Assembly (NCBI GenBank): GCA_030015575.1
Contig: JASDDO010000004.1
Location: forward strand, 319,866,654-319,930,653
Length of the DNA stretch: 64,000 bases
Reading direction: 5' to 3'
From: Agapanthus africanus
Lineage: Eukaryota > Streptophyta > Magnoliopsida > Asparagales > Amaryllidaceae
A program made the position numbers and the translations under genes. Position 1 is the stretch's first letter, and each line of letters begins with the position of its first letter. Under the pieces are notes generated by a model. The model saw nothing but the letters and a program-made list of their open reading frames with translations. It made no database searches and was not told the origin of the DNA. Positions 54,863 through 64,000 of this stretch are shown in pieces.

Positions 54863-55404
54863 ACCTTAGTCGGGGTGGAACACAACTATTTCCCGATCGA
54901 AAAGCAATGCCTGGCTCTGATGTTCACGGTAAAGAAGCTGAGACACTATCTGCTCGCTCATCAGGTTATGCTGATCTCTAGGGTCGACCCACTCAAACAC
55001 TTAATGACCAAAGCAAGCCTAACTGGCAGAATAGCAAGATGGGCTGTCATGCTACTTGAGTTTGATATAGTTTATACTCCTCAGAAAGCAGTAAAAGGGC
55101 AAGGTCTTGCAGACTTTCTCGCTGCTCATCCCATACCAGAAGGGTCACCACTCAATTGCGAGTTACCCGATGAACAAGTGCTGCACCTCGAGAATGGCGA
55201 TCCACGTAGGGAGCTCTACTTCGATGGGGTCTCATCGATAAGGACCTCCAGTAAATCAAGCGTCCCGGAGATAAAAGCAGGGATAGGATTGGTGTTCATC
55301 ACGCCATCAATGGGAACCCTACGGCGTTCTTTTGCTCTCACCGAGCCTCGCACAAACAATGAGGCCGAGTATGAAGCTTTGATAGCTGGTTTGGTGCTCG
55401 CCAT
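54863..55404 (+). pseudogene. TatA RNase H end and second (archaeal-type) RNase H, cut by CopC
   Basis: VEHNYFPIEKQCLALMFTVK, then KLRHYLLAHQVMLISRVDPL and GRIARWAVMLLEFDIVYTPQ close the first RNase H. The second RNase H follows: ELYFDGVSSIRTSSKSS with its first Asp, then GIGLVFITPS and TNNEAEYEALIAGLVLAI with the catalytic Glu. The presence of this extra domain identifies the Tat lineage. CopC inserted right after LVLA; the open frame then runs about 20 codons into the CopC LTR. Confidence 0.88.
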
Positions 55405-57574
55405 TGTAGGGTTACTGGGCACGCGCACAAGGGTCTACGAGACATCAACCATGCCCGATTAAAATTTTAGCCGTGCCGAACGACCCTAATACGGATCTTT
55501 AAACTAGAGTTTAGGCGAAAACAAGTATGCAGTTTAACACTAAGTGAGAGGGATTACAACCTTTGTAGATCCGGTCCTTCACTTATAAAGCTTCATGTTG
55601 AAGTCCCTTCACTGCGATCATCGTGTTCCGGACTTTCGAGAGGTTCCACGAAGAGAAAGATGCAGTCTTGCTTCCGATCTTCGATATAAAGATGATCTAC
55701 CTTGAAGTTTCGTTAACGCAAGCTAACACTCATAATATGAAGTGAACACCCTCATCTAAATGGCAAGGATAGATGAGGATGATGAAGTAGGATTATTGCT
55801 TTCTTTTATTTTCATTTACTCACTCATTTTTCATCACTAATAAAAAGCAAGAAAGCTTTGCAAAAGGAGGAAGAAGAAGAAGAATAGTGATCCATTTCAT
55901 TTGTGATGAATAATGAAAGGATTAATATGATGAAATAATGCAACAATGGTTGACTAAACCATTGTAGATAATTAACCAAGGGCTAGGGTTTGGGTTGGGT
56001 TAAGTATGAGTCATAGATAAATATCAACACAAATATCTTTATCATGACAAAAAGAAACCTTCTAGAATCTACTAGAAGTCTTAAGCCTAATAAAACCCTA
56101 ATCATGTTTAAACTTTACTAAACATGTTGCATTAGCTATCATATCATGTTACAATATTATATATCACATATATAATATTTATCGTAGCAAAATAAAATAA
56201 TACAATTAACATATATCGCATATATATCAATGTATTGCCCGAGTGAGAAAAAGAATCTTTTAGTGAGCTAATATTAGTTAATGTAATTTAATATATCATA
56301 TATATATATATATTATACATTAAATTATCGAATCAACACTTGATCCGACAATCCGGCTATATCACATATAACCGACTAATATTTATCCGTACCGAATCAT
56401 CGAATCAACACTTGATCCGATGACCCGGCTGATATCAAATATCGCAAGAATAGAATACGGTATCTCATATCGTATTATCCTCGGTCCCGCACATATCACA
56501 TATGTGCCCCTACACCGTTTTGCCTGAGTCAAGAAACCTCTGTGTAGGACTCTAAAGAATCGTCAATACACCGACAGTAGGTGATGATCATATCAAACAC
56601 CTACAAGCTGCAAGCGGTCAGCTAAACGTAATAGCCACCCAGGTATTGAGCGCTCAAAAGATCAACAAGCAATCCTGTACATTCTCCTGTGAATCCAATC
56701 AGTAACACTCCCGTACAGTCCGGTCTCGTCATCCGATATGTCGCATATCTCGCCCAGGGGTGGTAAACGTCAGACCCCAGTTGCTTGATAAGTCGTGTCG
56801 ATTTGAGGTCTATAACAGTTCAAGAAACTACTGGTAACACTTACCAGTAAATCTCAGCAACCCTGGCTAGGGATTTCCGGTTATAGCCAATCGAACACAG
56901 CGCAACATCAACTCCCTATACCGGGAGAGACGAATCCCCTTCTATCGCTCATTGCCTCCATGTGATTCAGGACTGTACCCAAAAGCCTCCTTTTGCACAC
57001 CCTCTTGGACGTGGTATGATGGAAATCAAAGCACAGTGGGAATCACACAAGACTCTATGACGATCTCGGGTCAACAGACTACTCTGTACCAGTGTCACCG
57101 GAGAACTGCCATCTGACGTGAGGTATAAAACCATCTGGAAGTTCTCGGCGAGTCCGTCCAGTGTACCCAGTCTCCACTGAGCACCCGTACACCATCCTTG
57201 ATGTCAAACACCGATGGATATGGGATCATCCATATCCCATCATATGGGTCAAGATGCGTATACGCTAGTCTACTCTGGTGCATCGATGCCCTGTCTCGAT
57301 ACACCCTCGACTAGGAACAGTTATAGGATGTACTCGTCGACTACCGTGGCCTCACTAGTATGATCTCATCATAGTCCCAGTAGTCGAGTACATATCCTAA
57401 GGGCTTTATCAACATGTAACATAGAGACAATCAGAGTGCATGTTAAGATAAAGTACAACCAGATAGCATACTATCATGTCGAGCAAGAAAGTCCTCCCTA
57501 TATATGTCCAAGCATCCATTACAATATACATCGTATGTCCAGTAATGGCCTCTAGGGAATACATATAACTAAAA
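55405..57574 (-). repeat. CopC 3' LTR
   Basis: Plus strand TGTAGGGTTACTGGGCACGC ... AACTAAAA. The inner end (minus strand TTTTAGTTATATG) matches the CopA LTR start TGTTAGTTGTATG with the terminal TG mutated to TT. Blocks 56530-57560 are recognisably the CopA LTR. AT-rich non-coding sequence fills 55750-56350. Confidence 0.88.
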
Positions 57575-57575
57575 A

Positions 57576-57585
57576 TCTCCCATTT
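57576..57585 (-). promoter_or_regulatory. CopC polypurine tract
   Basis: Minus strand AAATGGGAGA, one base before the 3' LTR; compare AAGTGGGAGA in CopA and CopB. Confidence 0.8.
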
Positions 57586-60340
57586 GCACTAGGGTCATCT
57601 GTTGTGGTATCACATACCAAACAATTAGCTGTGGTTGAAGTATCTCATACTCAACCATCCCATAAAAGTCTCTACTGGGTAAAAAGGCCTTTGTGAGTGG
57701 ATCCGCGCTATTGTCCTCTGTGTCTACTCTCCTAACCTCGATCTCCCTGGAGATCAACCATCTTCATGATCAGGTGATACTGCCTAAGAATTATATCTGG
57801 ATTTCTGATGGGACGGGGGTTCCTTGGCCAAAACCACAACTCCATTGTCACACAATGGTAGGAACGAAGTTCATCTCATGAACATGTATTTATTCAGACT
57901 GCCTCTTTGGTAGCATCTTTGGTAACGATGTATGTTTCCTTTAATCGTCTAGTATGTCACGGTATCTAGCTTGCAACTCTTCCAACATACTGTCCTTCCA
58001 CTGAGGGTAAAGACAATGCCTGCGACTGACATTCATTCGTCCTTATGACCCTGGAACTTTTCCAGTGATTCTCCCCAGGATCGATTGATACCATCTCACT
58101 ACAACTAGTGAGTATCCTAACATCCAATTAGATCTATCTCATAGATCCAAAACCCAGAATTTAGGAGGTATCATTTTGATCCTATATGGAGAACCATTGT
58201 GATAAGCGGAGATTGACTGAGCGTAGCATAGGAAACTCCTTCCCTATCAAGAGTATGTCATCCACGTACTCTATGAGGATGTCCACCATACTCCCTACTA
58301 CCTTTTTGTATATTCAAGGTTCATCTACCATTTTGATGAACTCAAACTCTTTGACTACCACATCAAAAAAGACGTTCCAACTCCGCGATGCCTGCTTTAT
58401 CGCATAAAACAACTTGCACACGTTTCTGCTGCTCCCACTGTCTATGAAGCCCTCTGGCTGTGTACTTATAGACGCTCTCTTCTAAAACATCATTTAGAAG
58501 AGCAGTCATGACACCCAACCACCAGATATCGTAGTCATGGTATGTAACCGTGGCAAATAGGATCTGAATGGACTTAAGCATAGCTTTGAAAGTCTCAACT
58601 TTTCCATGTACACCAAGTAATCTTCTCAAGATATACTTTCTCCTGATGGGGATTTAACCCTTCAGATAAAGCAACTAAAGTCCATAGTTTGTTGGTGTAT
58701 AAGAATTCCATCTCAGGACGCTAAGCATCCAGCCATTCTTACAGAGTCCCACTCTTGATGGCCAGCTCGAAACTAGTTGGTTCATCATCTCATGATGCAA
58801 TCCTCGCTCCCACTGTCATAGAGAAACCGAAGTATCTCTCTGGTGGGTGAGGAACCCTACTGGATCGGCGGAGAGGCTGAGGTTCGTTGGAAACTACTGA
58901 ATCCTTTGGTTCTACCAAATCATCAGCTGCAGTTTTTATAGCTGGAACTACTTCCATTTTTTACAGAGCTGACCTTGCCTCGAGCTTGTCCGGATTTTGC
59001 TTTTAGACATAGGCCAGACAACCCCAAATCTTAAAAAACTTAAGATATGGGCTCTTCCTTTTCCATATCACATATGAAGTGGTAGGCAACTGATTTGAAT
59101 TGAACCCTATTCAATAGGTATGCAACTTCTCAAGTGCATAACTCCCAAAAGGAAATAGGAAACTCAGTAGTACTCATCATAGAGCACACCATATCACATA
59201 GGGTGCTATTGCTCCGCCCTGATATACCATCGTGCTATGGTGTATACGAAGGAGTAATGCTGAGAGAGAATCTCATTCTCCTTTAGAATAGTCCAGGAAT
59301 CTCCGTGCTTAAGTATTCTCCTCCCTGATCTCATCAAAGGACATAATGCTTTTACCCGTATTGGTTCTCTACTTCTTACTTATATTCTGTGAATATCTCA
59401 AAAGGTTTGGACTTGTGTTCCAACAGAAACATATGTCTGAATCTTAAGAGATCATCAGAGAATGTAATGAAGTACAAAGAACCGGTCTTGGCATGTGTAG
59501 ACAGGGGACCTTCATACATCAGCATGTATCAATCCCAAGAGTTCACTAACTCTTTCTCTGTTTCCAATAAACAGAGCTGTGGTCATCTTATCTCTGTGAC
59601 ATGACTGGCAAGTTTCACAAGATGTAAATTCAAACCTTTTTAAATATGCATCTATATGTAACTTCAGGTAGTCGGGTCGCATTGATATGACCTAGTCTAC
59701 AATACCACAAGAAGGATTTGTTCATTTCTGATCTCTTCCTCTTATGTGTGTTATGTACACTAAGAACTGTGGTTTGATTTAGAACGTCTATGCTTTTAGA
59801 TAACGTGCCTGAACCGATCAACTCTTGATATAGGAAATGTTCAAAACATTATCCAACAATACAAAATTATATCCTTTCTTTACTAATAAAGAGACCGATA
59901 TGATTTTGTATATCAGGTTCGGTATCTAATAACATTCGTTCAGAATCAAAGTATTCTAGTGATACAGGGTGATAGTGACCAACAGACTTGGTTGCAACAC
60001 TTGCACCGTTTCTATCTCATGAAACATATCACCCGTTCTCAGTTCTCTACCTATCTGTAGCCCATATAACAAATTACATTTATGGGATCCTGATCCGGTA
60101 TCAAATACCCAGGACGTAAAGGATACTGAGAAACAGTTCTATGTAATGAACACACCTGAGGAAGATGCATCAGTATGCACTTTCTTCGTTTGGGCGGCAC
60201 GGGAATTCTGGTAATCCCCAAATTTCCTGCTCTATCTTATAACAATTATAAGTTGGAGCGGGACCAACGTTCCCCAGCTCAGTATAACAAGCGGGTTCGG
60301 TCAAATACATCCATATTATTATCTTGATTAAGGCGTGATA
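57586..60340 (-). pseudogene. CopC pol, heavily decayed
   Basis: Order on the minus strand matches CopA. The protease site is recognisable near 60125-60080 (SWVFDTGSGSHKCN). GAG-pre-integrase is at 59821-59630 (LNQTTVLSVHNTHKRKRSEM, then NKSFLWYCRLGHINATRL). An RT trace lies at 58629-58363 (MLKSIQILFATVTYHDYDIW), and the RNase H tail at 57757-57590 (REIEVRRVDTEDNSADPLTK). Stops and indels are everywhere. At the place of the CopA pol ATG (GACCATGTCATG) CopC has GACCATATCACG, so even the start codon is lost. Confidence 0.8.
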
Positions 60341-60789
60341 TGGTCGCTACTTGGAGAGAGAGAGAAGAAAACACTCAGCGTATGCTCTTCCAAGATTCGA
60401 TTGGTTATCTAATATATCTATTCAGGATGTCTCCCACTGTTTTAATCAAATCTTCCTTCAAACCCTAAAAGGAAAGACTAGCCGGGATTAATTACACGCT
60501 ACAAGTTCGCCAATCTTTCAGCCAGGCCAGTGTCGGTACTTTGAGGGAGGTCCCCCGTGCTTTCGTACGAACCTAATTAAAGTAAACCTCATTTTCCCAG
60601 AGGCGTAACCTCGTTAACACCTTTCTAGACACCTACTTGATCGGCTAATTGTAATGTGTAAAACTCTCCAAGGAGTAACTCTTACTCGCAGCGGGTATCG
60701 GGATCTAACTATCTCATAGAAGGTATGCAATCTCATTGCAAATTTCAACACTTGAAATTCCCAATAATATTTTACCCCTAGCACTTATG

Positions 60790-60990
60790 ACCTTAACTAA
60801 GGTCAACATATCATAAGCACTAGTCAAGTTCTACCCGTCATTTCATGATTAATCTGACCCACCCTACATGACCCTCAACTATGGTCGACATAATCACATG
60901 AATGTCCTACCTAATCGCATCATATGCTATATAAGAAGACATCACTTAGCTACCGTACACTACGCCTCAACTAAAGTCGACATACGCAGC
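60790..60990 (-). repeat. Triplicated leader motif, CopC
   Basis: Minus strand: TTGACCTTAGTTAAGG (near 60806), TCGACCATAGTTGAGGG (near 60895) and TCGACTTTAGTTGAGGCG (near 60982). More diverged than in CopA and CopB. Confidence 0.6.
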
Positions 60991-61084
60991 ATGAATACTA
61001 AGTACTCTACTTCCTAAAATGACGGAGGGCTACGACGGGTTTTTAAGAAAACCCTTTGCGTAATGAACTTGATATCGTTGTAGA

Positions 61085-61370
61085 ATCGAGTGATTTTAAA
61101 TGGAGTGTTTTTGAGGCTTTTCTAGTTTTGCTAAAGGGGTCACTCCCAGTGAAGGGATCGTCGGCTCTTTCCTCATCGAATAAGGTGCGGGATATTTCAT
61201 AAATATCACTATGCAAAGCAAGAACTATAGAAGCAATCAAAAGACAAACCGAGTTTGTATCATCTGCTAGTTTCACTAAAGAGGTCACTCCCGGTGAAGG
61301 GATCTCGGCTCTTTCCTTATCAAATAAGGTGCTGAATGTTCTACAAGGAACACCGCTATGTAAAGCAAGA
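61085..61370 (-). repeat. Duplicated leader module, CopC
   Basis: Two copies with GGGGTCACTCCCAGTGAAGG or similar and a hairpin. Copy 61191-61207 is GATATTT-ATG-AAATATC on the minus strand; the other copy (61334-61354) is weaker. Confidence 0.7.
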
Positions 61371-63155
61371 ACTAGAGCTACCAGTTTTTAAACAAGTTTC
61401 TATAACATCTTAGGTTTCTTTTATTTCATTAATCTCATTAATGAAGTCCCATTTTGTTATGCTTCACAAGCATCTCTTTTGAAACGAAATCTGCAATATC
61501 ACATATATCTCATATATATAATATAAACATTCATCTCAGGCAGTAATATGATCTCATCACAAAACATTGCAGCAGAAGAACATATATGAAATATTGGATA
61601 TACTAGGACGTCCGTGTTATAGTACGAGCCTGTATAAAACACGGATTTCACGGTCACGTTGAATAGCCAAACCCGCATCCCTAGACCCCTATGAGAGCGG
61701 CAAGCAACACTGCCAATTCCAGGGTTAGGAGACCCGGTCTCGACTCCTCGAGATGGTCTCCCACTGGACCCCAGAACCCGGTTACTTGTGCTCCCCGCCT
61801 TGGGTCTACCTAATACGGAAAAGTAAATAATATACAATGGTGACATCATCCTTAGCCCGGAAGTGCCCCAATAAAAGAATATTACATACAAATGAATTTT
61901 ACATGAATGAAAAAGAAAAACTCTCATCTCACATAAATCCCCCGGCTATTCAGAACACGACGATCCAATATAACATATCACAGCAACACATAATATCTCA
62001 TATCATCAACGTAAGTAAGTATGCATACGCCGATTGTCGTCGATGTATAGCAACGAAAACCAGCGATACAACTACATACTACACTTACGGTCACAGAAAA
62101 GAAAGTGTAAAACTACTACAGTTAGAATCCACAACCTCTTTAGACATCGCAAGCCTAACCAAATGAATTCCTTAGACATCTCATACCAAACAATTATAAA
62201 CCCCGTATTTTAGTCCCATTATCGAAAACTCTTTTCAATATCAAGTCAGGCAATTCAACAAGATTCCCGACATCCAGATCGAATGCTCGTCGCAAACTTC
62301 AGTAGACGGCCGCACCCCCGTTGCCGTCGACGAAGTGCACTAAGGCGGAACACCGCTGCCGCGAGCACCCAAAGGGATGCTTTTGGCGACGGGGTTCTCC
62401 TACAGTCACTTGGTCGGGGCTATGGGGGCATGGATGTCTATTAAGTTTACCCGGCGAGTATCCGCGTACGCTACGTGATTGCGACGGACTTTTGATCACA
62501 TCAAAATCCCGTGGCAACCGATCAATTGAGACTAAACTGCTATGTTTATAATATTCAAATTAATTATCTCATAACTACATGTGGATTCCAAGTATTGTAT
62601 CACATTCCAGATAAATAGACAATATTAAACTTTCCGATCGAATAATCAAACACCCAAGTTTTCCCAAATAATTCTCAACACATGAAATTAGTTTAAAAAC
62701 ATCCATCATATGCTACAGTACCAATGGTCCAGCCGTAGAAGGGTCAAGCCAACGCCTCACATGTGGCACACCGTACTGCCACAAACCCTAAGGTTTAGAG
62801 GCAGTTCAAGACGGTTACATAATCGAGTTAAAGTTTGTTGTCTTTTAGAGGGTCCACCGCATTACTTACACGACTTAGAACGTTCTTAAACTCGAGGAAA
62901 AATCCAACTTCTGAAAAAATTTCCGACAGAGGAAAAAGTGAGTTATTGATATCCGTTCGAACATTTTAACAGTTTCTATAAATTACCCTGACAAACTAAA
63001 CAAAGTTAAATTATCCGATCGAATCAACGAGTCCCCAATACAACCCTAGAAAACTCAACACTTGAGTGGAATTATAAAAAAAATTCCCAGAAAAAAATAA
63101 CAAGAAAGGACCTAAGAATAATTACATGAAATTCCAGGGACTAAGTCACAATTTG

Positions 63156-63204
63156 GGCCGCGGAACCGCCGCCAAACCCTTTGTTTGGCCGCGGTTCCGC
63201 GGTC
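63156..63204 (-). promoter_or_regulatory. GC-rich leader hairpin, CopC
   Basis: On the minus strand arms of about 22 nt (GACCGCGGAACCGCGGCC and AAAC against GTTTGGCGGCGGTTCCGCGG and CC) pair with two mismatches around a 5-nt loop. It lies about 200 nt after the primer site. Confidence 0.72.
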
Positions 63205-63388
63205 AAATAATTGACTTAGAGGACCGTACTTCACAATAATTCTTAGCTTTTCCTGCTTGTTTTTTTGAGCATTTTTAATTCAGAAAAAATCACAATTTTG
63301 AAAAATGTACAAAGAAGGGTTCATGTCGGGGATTTCGGGTTCGATTGGACTTTAAACTTCATCTAGACTTTTCCTAAAGCTCTAGCTT

Positions 63389-63401
63389 GGCTCTGATACC
63401 A
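63389..63401 (-). promoter_or_regulatory. CopC primer binding site
   Basis: Minus strand TGGTATCAGAGCC, one base inside the 5' LTR end at 63403. Confidence 0.92.
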
Positions 63402-63402
63402 C

Positions 63403-64000
63403 TGTAGGGTTGCTGGGCACGCGCACAAGGGTCTACGAGACATCAACCATGCCCGATTAAAATTTTAGCCGTGCCGAACGACCCTAATACGGATCTTTAA
63501 ACTAGAGTTTAGGCGAAAACAAGTATGTTAAACATTTTAACACTAAGTGAGAGGGATTACAACCTTTGTAGATCCGGTCCTTCACTTCTAAAGCTCCGTG
63601 TTGAATTCTCTTCGCTGCGATCATCATGTTCCGGACTCTCGAGAGGTTCCACGAAGAAAAAGATGCAGTCTTGCTTCCGATCTTCGATACAAAGATGATC
63701 TACCTTGAAGTTTCGTTAACACAAGCTAACACTCATAATATGAAGTGAACACCCTCATCTAAATGGCAAGGATAGATGAGGATGATGAAGTAGGATTATT
63801 GCCCTCTTTTATTTTCATTTACTCACTCATTTTTCATCACTAATAAAAAGCAAGAAAGCTTTACAAAAGGAGGAAGAAGAAGAAGAATAGTGATTCATTT
63901 CATTTGTGATGAATAATGAAAGGATTAATATGATGAAATAATGCAACCATGGTTGACTAAACCATTGTAGAGAATTAACCAAGGGCTAGGGTTTGGGTTG
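63403..64000 (-). repeat. CopC 5' LTR, partial
   Basis: Begins TGTAGGGTTGCTGGGCACGC on the plus strand and follows 55405-56000 closely. About 1.5 kb more is expected outside the window. Confidence 0.9.

Larger units (their letters stand above)
36927..55404 (+). mobile_element. TatA: Ty3/gypsy Tat-lineage element, split by CopB and CopC
   Basis: 5' LTR 36927-38509, primer site, gag (38649-40796), linker, protease (to 42403), a pre-RT region (to 43100), then after the CopB insertion RT (53482-54560), RNase H and an archaeal-type second RNase H (to 55404) cut by CopC. Two RNase H domains and a large gag with a degenerate Cys/His box are marks of the Tat lineage. Integrase and 3' LTR lie outside the window. 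Many stops and frameshifts are present. The reading frame is kept across the CopB site once the insert and one copy of the duplication are discounted. Confidence 0.88.
60341..63388 (-). other. CopC non-coding leader
   Basis: About 3.0 kb, collinear with the CopA leader: triplicated motif (60790-60990), duplicated module (61085-61370), block 61660-61810 matching 3410-3545, block 62720-62870 matching 2730-2900, and the GC hairpin near 63156-63204. Open frames on the plus strand (61837-62166, 62321-62551) are antisense shadows. Confidence 0.72.
55405..64000 (-). mobile_element. CopC: copia element on the minus strand, right end outside the window
   Basis: 3' LTR 55405-57574, polypurine tract, decayed pol (57576-60340), non-coding leader (60341-63388), primer site (63389-63401), 5' LTR from 63403 to beyond 64000. 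Related to CopA in LTR and leader. The target duplication would start with GCCAT (55400-55404) but the other side is not visible. The visible 5' LTR part matches the 3' LTR closely, with scattered substitutions and an indel. Confidence 0.9.

Noticed and set aside
61837-62166. Plus-strand frame whose start resembles the minus-strand frame at 2973-3308
   Set aside because: Both are antisense shadows of the shared leader; similarity holds for only about a dozen residues before frames diverge.

Overview
The window is flowering-plant nuclear DNA and consists almost entirely of LTR retrotransposons nested inside one another. This follows from plant-type Ty1/copia and Ty3/gypsy polyproteins (chromovirus and Tat lineages), priming sites matching plant initiator-Met tRNA, TG...CA LTRs with 5-bp target duplications, AT-rich spacers and tandem arrays. 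I see no ordinary host gene, rRNA, functional tRNA or CRISPR. The species cannot be named from the sequence; the nesting depth suggests heterochromatin of a repeat-rich genome. Names used below are mine: CopA-D for copia elements, GypA/B for chromoviruses, TatA for the clear Tat element and TatX for the old Tat-like background.

Layout. 1-147 and 10371-21242 are the old TatX background. It carries several tandem arrays, an intron-containing minus-strand gene with a plant-mobile-domain-like region (11726-15922), an LTR-like block (about 16200-19790) and part of a second, diverged copy of the gene (19791-21242). CopA (148-10370, +) split it and left an AAAGC duplication. GypA (21243 onward, -), a decayed Tekay/Del-like chromovirus, interrupts the second gene copy. 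GypB (31389-36833, -), another chromovirus with a readable chromodomain, sits in the right LTR of GypA. CopD, seen only as the first 93 bp of an LTR (36834-36926), sits in the RT region of GypB. TatA (36927 onward, +) sits in CopD; its 5' LTR, priming site, gag, protease, RT and RNase H segments are present. TatA is split twice: by CopB (43101-53476, +, TCCAC duplication) just before RT, and by CopC (55405 to beyond the end, -) inside its second RNase H domain. The right halves of GypA, GypB, CopD and TatA must lie beyond position 64000.

Function. All recognisable polyproteins are broken by stops, frameshifts or insertions, and some have lost catalytic residues (YVDN in the CopA RT, FIKD in the GypA RT). 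The most recent event visible is CopB: its two LTRs differ by one T in a homopolymer, yet its interior has no usable reading frame, so it was probably moved in trans.

Most interesting. CopA, CopB and CopC share an unusual plan: a roughly 2.3-2.9 kb non-coding leader where gag should be. The leader carries a GC-rich hairpin about 200 nt after the priming site, a duplicated module with small AT-rich hairpins whose arms vary together, and a triplicated 16-nt motif that is more alike within an element than between elements. The Tat LTR regions carry clusters of tiny perfect inverted repeats and 58-59 bp tandem arrays built around paired CACGTG sites with a 4-bp spacer.
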